This document shows, piece after piece, positions 10,877 through 19,743 of a stretch of DNA of 64,000 nucleotides. The first letter of the stretch is position 1, and every line of letters starts with the position of its first letter. The DNA comes from Arcobacter lacus (GTDB lineage Bacteria > Campylobacterota > Campylobacteria > Campylobacterales > Arcobacteraceae). The notes beneath the pieces are model-generated. The model saw only the letters and a list, made by a program, of their open reading frames with translations, was not told the origin of the DNA and did no database searches. The translations under genes and the position numbers were made by a program. Location: NCBI RefSeq assembly GCF_003063295.1, contig NZ_MUXF01000003.1, positions 1-64,000 of the forward strand, given 5' to 3'.

Positions 10877-12052
10877 TTATTTCATAATATCAGCAGGTGC
10901 ATAAACTTCACCTTTCATAATGATTCTTGCGCTTCTACTCATTGTAGCTTTATCAACTATATATTTTCCATTTTCTTTTTTGATAACTGCTCCAACTTTT
11001 AGTGTTCCAGATGGATGTCCAAACTCAACGGCAGTTTTTTCTCCACCACCAGCAGCTAAATTTACTAAAGTTCCTTCAATACAAGCTGCAACACCAATTG
11101 CAACAGAAGCTGTTCCCATCATAGCATGGTGAAGTTTTTGCATAGATAAAGCACGTACATGTAAATCTATTTCATCAGCTTTTACTTCTTTTCCACTTGA
11201 AGTTATAAAATCACTTTTTGGAGCAACAAATGCAATTTTTGGAGTATGTTGTCTAGTTTCTGCTTCTTTTAAATCACTTATAAGACCCATTTTTAAAGCA
11301 CCATAACTTCTTATTTTTTCAAATCTTGCCAGTGCTTCAGCGTCACTATTAATATCAGCTTGAAGTTCTGTTCCTTTATATCCTATATCAGCAGCATTTA
11401 AAAATATTGTAGGAATTCCTGCTGTTATCATAGTTGCTTTAAATGTTCCAATTCCAGGAACTTCTAGATCATCTACTAAATTTCCAGTAGGAAATAATTC
11501 TTCACTTGGATCAACTGGTTCTGCAAACTCTAATAAAATCTCTTCAGCAGGGAAAGCAACACCATCAATATAGTAATCACCCATCTCTTTTACTTGTCCA
11601 TCAACCATTGTTACATAACAAAGAATTGTTTTTTTGATATTTGCTTGCCAAATTCTTACACAACAAACACCATTTTGTGGTACATTATCAACTAAACCTT
11701 CATGAATAGCAAAAGGTCCAACTGCTGAACTTAAGTTTCCACAATTTCCACTCCAATCCATAAAATCTTTATCTATTGCTACTTGACCAAAATAGTAATC
11801 AACATCGTGATTTGGTACAGTTGACTTTCCTACAAGTATTGCTTTAGAAGTACTTGAAGTTGCTCCTCCCATACCATCCATTTGTTGTTTATAAATATCT
11901 GGACTTCCAACTATTCTTTGAAGAAGTTTATCTCTTTTTACTTTGTCTTCTTGCGCTTCTTTTGGAAGATCTGCTATATTAAAAAATGTTCCTTTTGAAG
12001 TTCCACCTCTCATATATGTTGCTTTAACTCTCATTTGTGGCTCATAACTCAT
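10877..12052 (-). CDS. prpF: 2-methylaconitate isomerase PrpF
   Basis: Partner of AcnD: it isomerises trans-2-methylaconitate to the cis form so that propionate can be broken down through the methylcitrate cycle. The 391-aa length and the start MRVKATYMRGGTSKGTFF are characteristic, as are GMGGATSSTSKA and WSGNCGNLSSAVGPFA, the diaminopimelate-epimerase-like active-site segments. It is the last gene of the prpB-prpC-acnD-prpF series, 89 bases after acnD, with a hairpin in the gap. Confidence 0.95.
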   Translation of the reverse strand: MSYEPQMRVKATYMRGGTSKGTFFNIADLPKEAQEDKVKRDKLLQRIVGSPDIYKQQMDGMGGATSSTSKAILVGKSTVPNHDVDYYFGQVAIDKDFMDWSGNCGNLSSAVGPFAIHEGLVDNVPQNGVCCVRIWQANIKKTILCYVTMVDGQVKEMGDYYIDGVAFPAEEILLEFAEPVDPSEELFPTGNLVDDLEVPGIGTFKATMITAGIPTIFLNAADIGYKGTELQADINSDAEALARFEKIRSYGALKMGLISDLKEAETRQHTPKIAFVAPKSDFITSSGKEVKADEIDLHVRALSMQKLHHAMMGTASVAIGVAACIEGTLVNLAAGGGEKTAVEFGHPSGTLKVGAVIKKENGKYIVDKATMSRSARIIMKGEVYAPADIMK

Positions 12053-12112
12053 ATTCTTTCTCCTAATATTTTAAAACTTTTTAAAAAGATTTTTCTATCT
12101 TTTTAAAAAATC

Positions 12113-12138
12113 TTAAGAGAGCTTTTACACTCTCTTAA
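12113..12138 (-). terminator. Hairpin between acnD and prpF
   Basis: TTAAGAGAG (12113-12121) pairs with CTCTCTTAA (12130-12138) around an 8-nt loop; on the minus strand it is followed by GATTTTTT. It resembles a partial terminator or a stabilising 3' end that would lower prpF relative to acnD. Confidence 0.5.
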
Positions 12139-12141
12139 AAA

Positions 12142-14736
12142 TTATTTTGATGCGATAACATCTTTAGCGAATTTTTGTAAAATTCCACCATTTTTGTAAA
12201 CTTCAACTTCAGCTGAAGTATCTAATCTACATAATACAGAGAATTTAACAACTTCTCCATTTGCTCTTGTCATAACAACTGTTAAATCACATCTTGGAGT
12301 GATTTCACCTTCGATGTCAAAAGTTTCAGTCCCATCAATAGCATAAGTATGTCTTGTTTCACCATCTTTAAATTGTAATGGTAAAACTCCCATTCCAACT
12401 AAGTTAGTTCTGTGAATTCTTTCAATACTTTCAGCAATTAAAACTTCAACACCTGCAAGTCTTACACCTTTAGCTGCCCAGTCTCTTGATGAACCTTGTC
12501 CATAGTTAGTTCCAGCAATAATAATTAATGGTTGTTTTCTACCAATGTAAGTCTCAATTGCTTCCCACATTCTAGATTCTTTACCTTCAGGCATAATTTT
12601 TGTTAATGAACCTTGTTTAACACTTCCATCTTCTTTTTTAACCATTTCGTTAAATAATTTTGGATTTGCTAAAGTTGCTCTTAACGCAGTATTATGATCT
12701 CCTCTATGCGTTGCATAAGAGTTTAAATCTTCTACTGGTAATCCCATTTTTAAACAGTATTCACCAGATGCACTTGTTGGTAAAATTGCATTTGATGGAG
12801 ATAAGTGATCAGTAGTGATATTATCAGGGAATACTCCTAATGGTCTCATTCCTTTTAATGCTGGCATTTGCATATATTCATCTTCCCAATAAGGTGGTTT
12901 ATTAATATATGTAGATTGTTTATTCCATTTATAGAATGGTTCAGCTTTAATTCCTGATAATCCATTTCTTGCGAACATTGGATCATAAATAGCTTTATAC
13001 ATTTCTGGTCTAACAGATGCTTTTTCAATTGCATCAATTTCAGCATCAGTTGGCCATAAATCAGCTAATTTAATATCTTTACCATTTTTATCTTTACCTA
13101 AAGAATCATTTTCAATATCAAATCTTACAGTTCCAGCTAATGCATATGCAACAACAAGTGCAGGAGATGCTAAGAATGCTTCTTTTACGTATGGGTGGAT
13201 TCTTCCATCAAAGTTTCTGTTTCCAGATAATACAGCTGTTGAATAGATATCTCTATCAATAACTTCTTGTTGGATTTTTGGATCTAAAGCTCCACTCATA
13301 CCATTACAAGTAGTACATGCAAAACCAACTACACCGAATCCTAATTTTTCTAATTCAGGTAACAATCCAGCTTCTTTTAAATAAACTTCAATTACTTTTG
13401 AACCTGGTGCTAATGAAGATTTAACCCATGGTTTTCTTGTTAATCCAAATTCGTTAGCTTTTTTAGCTACTAAACCAGCAGCAATAACGTTTCTAGGATT
13501 TGAAGTATTTGTACAAGAAGTAATAGCTGCAATTAAAATACCACCATCTGGAATTTTATCACCATCTTGTTTCCACTCTTTTACAATACCTTCAGCTTTT
13601 AAAGTTGAAGTTGGTACTAATTTATGAGGTTTAGAAGGACCTGCTAAACTTCTTGTAACAGTTGTTAAATCAAATTTCAATGTTCTTGCATATGTTGCAT
13701 TTGCAAATGCATCAGCCCATAACCCATTAGCTTTAGCATAAGCTTCAACTAATTGACATTGTTTTTCTTCTCTACCTGTTACTCTTAAATATGAAATAGT
13801 TTGCTCATCAATAGCGAACATACCAGCACTTGCACCATATTCTGGTGTCATATTAGCAATAGTTGCTCTATCACCTAAGTTAAGATATTTAATACCCGAA
13901 CCATAGAATTCTAAATATGCAGAAATTACATTGTTTTCTCTTAAGAAAGAAGTTAATGATAATGCAATATCAGTTGCAGTGATTCCGCTAGCTCTTGTTC
14001 CAACGATTTCAACACCAATGATTTCAGGAACCCTCATATAAGAAGGATTTCCAAGCATTACGTTTTCAGCTTCTAATCCACCCACACCAACAGCAATTAC
14101 ACCAAGTGCATCAACGTGAGGAGTGTGTGAGTCAGTCCCAACTAATGTATCTGGAGATGCAATACCATCATTTAAGTGAACAACTGGTGACATTTTCTCA
14201 AGGTTGATTTGGTGCATAATACCATTACCTGGAGGGATAACATCAACATTATTAAATGCTTCTTTAGTCCAATTAATAAAGTGGAATCTATCTGCATTTC
14301 TTCTATCTTCGATATCTCTATTTTTTTGGAACGCATCTGGATCAAATCCACCACATTCAACTGCTAAAGAGTGGTCAACGATAAGTTGAGTTGGAACAAC
14401 TGGATTAACTTTATCTGGGTTTCCACCTTTTGAAGCAACAGCTTCTCTAAGTCCAGCTAAATCAACAAATGCAGTTAATCCTAAGATATCATGACAGATA
14501 ACTCTACTTGGATACCAAGGGAAATCTTTATCTGTTCTTTTTTCAATTAATTGAACAAGTGAATCTTTTAAATCTTCACTCGGACATTTTCTTAATAAGT
14601 TTTCTGCTAATACTCTTGATGTATAGTTTAATTTTGCAAAAGAACCAGGAGTAATATCCTCTACAGCACTTTTTACATCATAATACTTAACATCTGCTAC
14701 ACCAGGAAGGTCTTTAAGATATTTTTCGTTTGTCAT
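12142..14736 (-). CDS. acnD: Fe/S-dependent 2-methylisocitrate dehydratase AcnD
   Basis: Aconitase-family enzyme that dehydrates 2-methylcitrate in the methylcitrate cycle and needs PrpF. The 864-aa length is that of AcnD rather than AcnA or AcnB. The start MTNEKYLKDLPG and the neighbouring prpF support this. The 4Fe-4S ligands are visible as SCTNTSNPRN and the CTTCNG pair; GTDSHTPHVDALG and NYGQGSSRDWAAKG are the aconitase signatures. Whether it also serves as the main aconitase cannot be told here. Confidence 0.94.
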   Translation of the reverse strand: MTNEKYLKDLPGVADVKYYDVKSAVEDITPGSFAKLNYTSRVLAENLLRKCPSEDLKDSLVQLIEKRTDKDFPWYPSRVICHDILGLTAFVDLAGLREAVASKGGNPDKVNPVVPTQLIVDHSLAVECGGFDPDAFQKNRDIEDRRNADRFHFINWTKEAFNNVDVIPPGNGIMHQINLEKMSPVVHLNDGIASPDTLVGTDSHTPHVDALGVIAVGVGGLEAENVMLGNPSYMRVPEIIGVEIVGTRASGITATDIALSLTSFLRENNVISAYLEFYGSGIKYLNLGDRATIANMTPEYGASAGMFAIDEQTISYLRVTGREEKQCQLVEAYAKANGLWADAFANATYARTLKFDLTTVTRSLAGPSKPHKLVPTSTLKAEGIVKEWKQDGDKIPDGGILIAAITSCTNTSNPRNVIAAGLVAKKANEFGLTRKPWVKSSLAPGSKVIEVYLKEAGLLPELEKLGFGVVGFACTTCNGMSGALDPKIQQEVIDRDIYSTAVLSGNRNFDGRIHPYVKEAFLASPALVVAYALAGTVRFDIENDSLGKDKNGKDIKLADLWPTDAEIDAIEKASVRPEMYKAIYDPMFARNGLSGIKAEPFYKWNKQSTYINKPPYWEDEYMQMPALKGMRPLGVFPDNITTDHLSPSNAILPTSASGEYCLKMGLPVEDLNSYATHRGDHNTALRATLANPKLFNEMVKKEDGSVKQGSLTKIMPEGKESRMWEAIETYIGRKQPLIIIAGTNYGQGSSRDWAAKGVRLAGVEVLIAESIERIHRTNLVGMGVLPLQFKDGETRHTYAIDGTETFDIEGEITPRCDLTVVMTRANGEVVKFSVLCRLDTSAEVEVYKNGGILQKFAKDVIASK

Positions 14737-14797
14737 TGTTTTATATCCATATTTTGAAGTTAATTATTGAGAATTTGGGGTATATATAACCCACCAG

Positions 14798-14826
14798 TTT
14801 TAAGTTAGCATTTTGCTAACTTAAAA
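14798..14826 (-). promoter_or_regulatory. Perfect hairpin between prpC and acnD
   Basis: A 13-bp perfect stem (14798-14810 with 14814-14826) with a 3-nt loop lies immediately after the prpC stop codon. No T-run follows on the minus strand, so it looks like an mRNA-stabilising or processing hairpin more than a terminator. A near-palindrome (GGGG-TATATATAA-CCC, from 14777) lies between it and acnD. Confidence 0.5.
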
Positions 14827-15936
14827 TTATTTTCTATCTTTTAAAGGAACAAACGCTCTTGGCTCAGGTCCTGTATACTCAGAACTTGGTCTAATGATTC
14901 TATTGTTTGCTCTTTGCTCAAATGCGTGAGCTGCCCATCCAGCTGCTCTTGACATAATGAATAGAGGAGTATAGTATAATCTTTCAATTTCCATATAGTG
15001 GTAAATTAATCCACCAAAGAAGTCGATATTATCAGGTAAACCTTTATCAGCTTTTACTTTATCTCTGATAGCTTTTGCAATATCAAATAATTTTGGATCA
15101 GAAGTTTCTAATTCTTTTAACTCAGAAGCTAATTCAAAACCTACTGGAGATCTTGGGTCTAAGTTTCTATATACTCTATGCCCGAATCCCATAATTTTTT
15201 CTTTTCTTGCAAATAATTCATCAACTGATTTTAATGCATGTTCAACATTGTCAAATTGTAAAACAAATTTGATAGCAACTTCGTTTGCTCCACCATGTAA
15301 GTGACCTTTTAAAGTTCCAATACCAGTTGTCATACAAGAATAAATATCAGATAATGTAGAAGCTGTAATTCTGTTAGCAAATGTAGAAGCATTAAACTCA
15401 TGCTCTGCATATAAAGTTAACATAGCATTCATAGCTTTAACTTCAACATCAAATGGTTTTTTCTCTTTTAATCTTTCTAAAATGAATCCTGCAATAGTTG
15501 TTTCTTCAGATTTTAAACAGATTTCTTTACCATTTTTATGCCAGTGATGCCAATAAACTAAGAATGATGGGAAAGCCCCTAATAATCTAATTATTTTAGC
15601 CATTTGATCAGAAAAATCTTCTGCTTCTGGTTCAACACATCCTAAAGCTGAAGTTGCAGTTTTCATAACATCCATTGGATGAGAAGAAGCTGGAATTGAT
15701 TTTAATACATTTTTAACTGAAATTGGTAATTCTCTTCCAGCAATAATTTTTCTTGTAAAATCTTTTAATTGTTTTTCAGTTGGTAATTCACCAACTAATA
15801 GTAAATAAGCTACTTCTTCAAAATTTGCTTTTAATGCTAAATCTGCAATATCATAACCTCTATAGTTAAGTCCATTTCCTAAACCACAAGTACAAATTGC
15901 TGATTGTCCAGCTGTAACACCTGCTAATCCACTCAT
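14827..15936 (-). CDS. prpC: 2-methylcitrate synthase
   Basis: Condenses propionyl-CoA with oxaloacetate, the entry step of the methylcitrate cycle. The 369-aa length and the start GLAGVTAGQSAICTCG match the short citrate-synthase family to which PrpC belongs. Active-site segments seen are HGGANE, MGFGHRVYRNLDPR and the His/Asp region FGGLIYHYM. The context between prpB and acnD decides methylcitrate over citrate. The ribosome site is aaggaga. Confidence 0.93.
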   Translation of the reverse strand: MSGLAGVTAGQSAICTCGLGNGLNYRGYDIADLALKANFEEVAYLLLVGELPTEKQLKDFTRKIIAGRELPISVKNVLKSIPASSHPMDVMKTATSALGCVEPEAEDFSDQMAKIIRLLGAFPSFLVYWHHWHKNGKEICLKSEETTIAGFILERLKEKKPFDVEVKAMNAMLTLYAEHEFNASTFANRITASTLSDIYSCMTTGIGTLKGHLHGGANEVAIKFVLQFDNVEHALKSVDELFARKEKIMGFGHRVYRNLDPRSPVGFELASELKELETSDPKLFDIAKAIRDKVKADKGLPDNIDFFGGLIYHYMEIERLYYTPLFIMSRAAGWAAHAFEQRANNRIIRPSSEYTGPEPRAFVPLKDRK

Positions 15937-15986
15937 ATTTTCTCCTTAGTTAAAATTAAAATTCTTTTTTATAAAAGAAAAGCTAA

Positions 15987-16874
15987 TTATTTAGCTTTAC
16001 CTTTTGAGAATAATTCATCCATTTTTTGTTCATAAGCATGATAATTTAACATATCATATAGTTCCATTCTTGTTTGCATTGTATCAATAACTGCTTCTTG
16101 AGTACCTTTATCTTTCAATTCTTGGTAAACATTTAATGCAGCTTTATTCATCGCTCTAAATGCTGATAATGGGTAAAGTACCATATCAATTCCAACTGAT
16201 GCTAATTCTTCAGTTGTAAACATTGGAGTTGCACCAAATTCTGTAATATTTGCTAATACAGGAATTTTTACTGCATCAGTAAATTCTTTATATTCTTTTA
16301 AAGTGTGAATTGCTTCAGCAAAAATAGCATCAGCACCCGCAGCAACATAAGCTTTTGCTCTATCAATAGCAGCTTGTTGACCTTCACTTGCATGTGCATC
16401 AGTTCTAGCAATAATATAGAAATCTGGGTCTAATTCTTTTTTAGCATCTACAGCTGCTCTGATTCTATCACACATCTCTTCTGTTGAAACCAACTCTTTA
16501 TTTGGTCTGTGTCCACATCTTTTTGCAGCAACTTGATCTTCAATATGAAGTCCAGCAGCACCATATCTAATGAACTCTTTTACAGTTCTAGCGATATTAA
16601 ATGCATGTCCCCAACCTGTATCAGCATCAACGATTAATGGAGTATCACAAATAGAAGTAATTCTTCTAATATCAATACATACATCTTCTAACATTGTCAT
16701 ACCTAAGTCTGGTAAACCGTAAGAAGCATTTGCAATTCCTCCACCTGATAAGTAGATAGCTTTATGCCCTACTTTTGTAGCTTGTAATGCTTGGTAAGCA
16801 TTGATTGTTCCTACAATTTGTAATGGAGATTCTTGTTTTAAAGCTTCTCTAAATCTTTTTCCTGCGCTTGTCAT
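15987..16874 (-). CDS. prpB: 2-methylisocitrate lyase
   Basis: Splits 2-methylisocitrate into pyruvate and succinate, the last step of the methylcitrate cycle. Motifs include [24 protein letters not shown] and [11 protein letters not shown] with catalytic Cys120. The open frame extends to a GTG at 16880, but AAGGA lies 7 bases before the ATG at 16874, which gives 295 aa, the normal size. First gene of the operon; 177 bases separate it from the divergent regulator. Confidence 0.95.
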   Translation of the reverse strand: MTSAGKRFREALKQESPLQIVGTINAYQALQATKVGHKAIYLSGGGIANASYGLPDLGMTMLEDVCIDIRRITSICDTPLIVDADTGWGHAFNIARTVKEFIRYGAAGLHIEDQVAAKRCGHRPNKELVSTEEMCDRIRAAVDAKKELDPDFYIIARTDAHASEGQQAAIDRAKAYVAAGADAIFAEAIHTLKEYKEFTDAVKIPVLANITEFGATPMFTTEELASVGIDMVLYPLSAFRAMNKAALNVYQELKDKGTQEAVIDTMQTRMELYDMLNYHAYEQKMDELFSKGKAK

Positions 16875-16905
16875 ACACACATCCTTTAAAATTAAGTTGA
16901 ATATG

Positions 16906-16911
16906 ATTATA
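16906..16911 (-). promoter_or_regulatory. Predicted -10 box of the prp operon
   Basis: On the minus strand the sequence is TGTATAATC, an extended TATAAT about 32 bases before the prpB start. Confidence 0.5.
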
Positions 16912-16983
16912 CATGATTTGTATTTAGTAGTATTGCACTATTTTATTAGTAAATTTACAACTTATTTCTTATATCTTATAAAA

Positions 16984-17021
16984 TGTACAAAAATTATGTT
17001 TTATGAATAAAAATGGTACAA
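16984..17021 (+). promoter_or_regulatory. Candidate operator: TGTACAAAAAT and AAAAATGGTACAA in the prpB-regulator gap
   Basis: TGTACAAAAAT (16984-16994) and AAAAATGGTACAA (17009-17021) are inversely related around GTAC. The second overlaps TACAAT, the likely -10 box of the regulator gene, so occupancy would block its transcription. Both motifs recur fused inside the regulator gene at 17437-17454. The regulatory role is inference. Confidence 0.35.
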
Positions 17022-17051
17022 TAACTAAAATTTAATTTTAAGGTTTTATTA

Positions 17052-18029
17052 ATGAACTATAAAAATTCTATAGAAAAGTTTTTGGAAATATTTAAAAGGT
17101 CAAATTTAAGTATTTCTAAATTTGCTTCAATGATAAATAAAGACAGAAGAACTGTTACATCGTGGATTGATAGCGTAACAGACATAGAACCAAATAAAGA
17201 AGTAAAGGACAAAATTTGTCAGATTTTCAGATATCCTGATTATATCTGGGAAGATGGCTGTTATGGTGAAGAGTTCTTAAAATCTATCACTCAAATTCCA
17301 CAAAAAGAAGTAAGAATTATTGATGAAGACTATAAAGGAAGATTAAAATATATAATTGAACATGAAAAAAATAGAAGATTTGTAATCCAAGCACAATTTC
17401 CTGGACCAATGTATAGGGATAGTGCCGTACAAAAAGTGTACAAAAATGGTACAAGTGTTGATATAGAAGAGTTAAAACAAGAAAGAATAGATCAAATGTT
17501 AAGATATGACTATGATACAACTGAATGGTATTCAATAAAATCAATCTTGAGTTTCTGTTTTGCAAGTATTGGAAATTTCTTTACAAAAGATGAAAAAATC
17601 AAAATTTTAGAACTAATTTATGAACTCTTTAATAATAATTACAATAAAAAATTGTTTTTATTTGATTCATTTTCAAGAAAAATTTATGGAATGGAAACAA
17701 CATATATTTCAATAAACGTTAAACAAAAGATTTTATTTTTTAAATCTCCTATTGAATCTGTTTTTATAGAAATTAGAAACAAAAGTTTAGTTGAAAGAAT
17801 GCATAAATATTATAGTTCACCTATTGAGGCACCAAGTCATGTAAATTTTTTAGAATCAGTTAAAATTATAAAAATACTTCAAGATGCTCTAAAATATAAC
17901 AATACTATAAAACAAGCCTATGAAACTATAAATCGTGAGACAAATTATGGTGAACTATTTTATAATAACTTAAGTGTTGATTTACAAAAAGAGGTTAGTT
18001 TGCCAAAATCAGGACAAAAAAGAAATTAA
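17052..18029 (+). CDS. Helix-turn-helix regulator, probably of the prp operon
   Basis: A 325-aa protein. Residues about 5-65 look like an XRE/Cro-type helix-turn-helix (SISKFASMINKDRRTVTSWIDSV), followed by about 250 residues of mixed alpha/beta sequence without a recognised motif. The divergent position next to prpB suggests control of the methylcitrate genes, as is usual for prp regulators, but it is not a PrpR-type sigma-54 activator. A TACAAT -10 box and a GTAC-containing motif lie before it. The dehydrogenase follows 15 bases later. Confidence 0.65.
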   Translation: MNYKNSIEKFLEIFKRSNLSISKFASMINKDRRTVTSWIDSVTDIEPNKEVKDKICQIFRYPDYIWEDGCYGEEFLKSITQIPQKEVRIIDEDYKGRLKYIIEHEKNRRFVIQAQFPGPMYRDSAVQKVYKNGTSVDIEELKQERIDQMLRYDYDTTEWYSIKSILSFCFASIGNFFTKDEKIKILELIYELFNNNYNKKLFLFDSFSRKIYGMETTYISINVKQKILFFKSPIESVFIEIRNKSLVERMHKYYSSPIEAPSHVNFLESVKIIKILQDALKYNNTIKQAYETINRETNYGELFYNNLSVDLQKEVSLPKSGQKRN

Positions 18030-18044
18030 TATAAAGGATAAGAA

Positions 18045-18971
18045 ATGCAAATAGTTATTTTGGATAGAGCAACTTTAGGATTTGATATTGATGTTAATAT
18101 TTTTTCAAAATTTGGAAATGTTACATCTTACGACTCTACAAAAGAAAATGAAACAGCTCAAAGAGTAAAAAATGCTGATATTGTTCTTACAAATAAAGTA
18201 GTTATTGGAAAAAATGAAATAGATAATTCAAACATTAAACTTATTTGTATAACAGCAACTGGTATGAATAATGTAGATTTAGAATATACAAAAGAAAAAA
18301 ATATAGCAGTTAAAAATGTTGCTGGATATTCAACATCAAGCGTTGTACAAGTAGGATTTTCAATGATTTTATATTTTGTACAAAAACTAAATTATTATAA
18401 AAAATATGTAGATGAAGGAAATTGGCAAAAAAATGAACTATTTACTCATATTGATGAGCCATTTTTTGAACTTGATAAAAAAAGAGTTGGAATTATTGGA
18501 CTTGGAGAAATTGGGAAAAACTTTGCAAAAAAAGCTAAAGCTTTTGATTGTGAAGTTGTATATTATTCAACTAGTGGAAAAAATAGTAATAGTGAATACA
18601 AAAGTATAAGTTTAGAAGAATTACTTAAAACTAGTGATATTATCTCTATTCATGCACCTTTAAATGAAAATACAAAAAATCTTTTAACTTATGAAAATAT
18701 GAAAAATATGAAAGATGGAGCAATTTTACTAAATCTTGGTCGTGGTGGAATTATAAATGAAAATGGTTTAGCAAAACTTATTGATGAAAAAGAGATTTAT
18801 TGCGGAATAGATGTTGTTTCAAAAGAGCCAGTAGAAGAATCAAATCCTCTTTTAAAAGTAAAAAATAAAGATAGACTTTTATTAACTCCACATATTGGAT
18901 GGGCAAGTATAGAAGCTAGAACAAGACTTGTAAATATGGTTGCTAAAAATATAGAAGATTTTATCAAGTAA
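18045..18971 (+). CDS. NAD-dependent D-2-hydroxyacid dehydrogenase
   Basis: A 308-aa enzyme of the D-isomer-specific 2-hydroxyacid dehydrogenase family. The Rossmann loop GIIGLGEIGKNFAKKAKAF is at about 147-165; the catalytic residues appear in NLGRGGIINE (Arg), VVSKEPVEE (Glu) and LLTPHIGWAS (His). It resembles glycerate/hydroxypyruvate dehydrogenases (HprA-like), but the substrate is not proven. It is co-directional with the regulator, so it may be tied to short-chain acid metabolism. Confidence 0.85.
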   Translation: MQIVILDRATLGFDIDVNIFSKFGNVTSYDSTKENETAQRVKNADIVLTNKVVIGKNEIDNSNIKLICITATGMNNVDLEYTKEKNIAVKNVAGYSTSSVVQVGFSMILYFVQKLNYYKKYVDEGNWQKNELFTHIDEPFFELDKKRVGIIGLGEIGKNFAKKAKAFDCEVVYYSTSGKNSNSEYKSISLEELLKTSDIISIHAPLNENTKNLLTYENMKNMKDGAILLNLGRGGIINENGLAKLIDEKEIYCGIDVVSKEPVEESNPLLKVKNKDRLLLTPHIGWASIEARTRLVNMVAKNIEDFIK

Positions 18972-18990
18972 ATTAATTTTTACTTGATAA
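18961..18990 (+). terminator. Hairpin at the end of the dehydrogenase gene
   Basis: A perfect 12-bp stem (18961-18972 with 18979-18990, loop of 6) includes the stop codon. No strong T-run follows, so termination may depend on Rho. Confidence 0.5.
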
Positions 18991-19007
18991 GTTATATTCC
19001 TAGTAAC

Positions 19008-19511
19008 TTAACGAAAATTTTTTAATATATATTTTCGACCATATCCATTTAGTGTGAATTTTGTATTTTGCCTAGATCTATCAATACGATTTAAATAATT
19101 TAAAGTATGTGTTAAATTTAAGACAGCATCTTCAACACTTAATATATCACCAGTGTTTATTGATCGAGAAATTTCTATGATATCAATTTCTCTACAAAAA
19201 TTTATTTCTTGATCAAAAATTTTAAGTATCTTAATCTCTAATTCGGTTAATTCTTCATTAAGTAAATTTCTTTGTGATTTTACATATATCAATAAACATA
19301 TTATTAATAAAATAAAAACTATAATTAATTTCCATATTGAAACTTCATATAATAGAATAAAAAGTATTCCATCAATAGAATAATTAAAGACAGTTTTTAT
19401 ATATTGCCAAAATACATCAAATCCTGTTAAACTAATACTTCCACCACCTATCATTAAAACTATAATTCCAGATAAAATTGGGTGCTCAGTAAATTTTAGA
19501 AGTTTATTCAC
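19008..19511 (-). CDS. Two-TM membrane protein of unknown function
   Basis: A 167-aa protein with hydrophobic segments at about 13-30 and 46-80, then a charged cytoplasmic tail. The tail (LTELEIKILKIFDQE ... YLNRIDRSRQNTKFTLNGYGRKYILKN) has the look of a winged-helix domain, with a basic C-terminal wing. I do not recognise a family. It lies 109 bases after the 40-aa ORF below the MotA/OmpA-like pair, on the same strand, so it could be part of that locus. Confidence 0.55.
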   Translation of the reverse strand: MNKLLKFTEHPILSGIIVLMIGGGSISLTGFDVFWQYIKTVFNYSIDGILFILLYEVSIWKLIIVFILLIICLLIYVKSQRNLLNEELTELEIKILKIFDQEINFCREIDIIEISRSINTGDILSVEDAVLNLTHTLNYLNRIDRSRQNTKFTLNGYGRKYILKNFR

Positions 19512-19620
19512 AAATATCCTTTTAATATAAAGAGTTTAAATACTATATTAAAATTACTTAAATAATAAATTTACTAGAAATTAACTTGTAATTTCTTCCT
19601 TACTTTTTTTATAAATTATT

Positions 19621-19743
19621 TTATCTTCTAAAGAAAAATCTAAAAAGCTTTTGAAAAAAAGATAATTTCTTTTTTTCAAGCTTTGAACTTATATCTTTTG
19701 ATAACTCTTCAAGATTTGTTGGTTTATAAAGATACTCTTTCAC
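19621..19743 (-). CDS. 40-aa basic peptide coupled to the OmpA-like gene
   Basis: A short ORF that starts with GTG and overlaps the stop of the OmpA/MotB-like gene (GTGA). The product begins MKEYLYKPTNLEELSKDIS and ends in a Phe/Arg-rich amphipathic tail (LFRFFFRR), which could bind membranes. The overlap and the coherent amino-acid composition suggest a real gene; the lack of a recognised homologue keeps confidence low. Confidence 0.4.
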   Translation of the reverse strand: MKEYLYKPTNLEELSKDISSKLEKKKLSFFQKLFRFFFRR

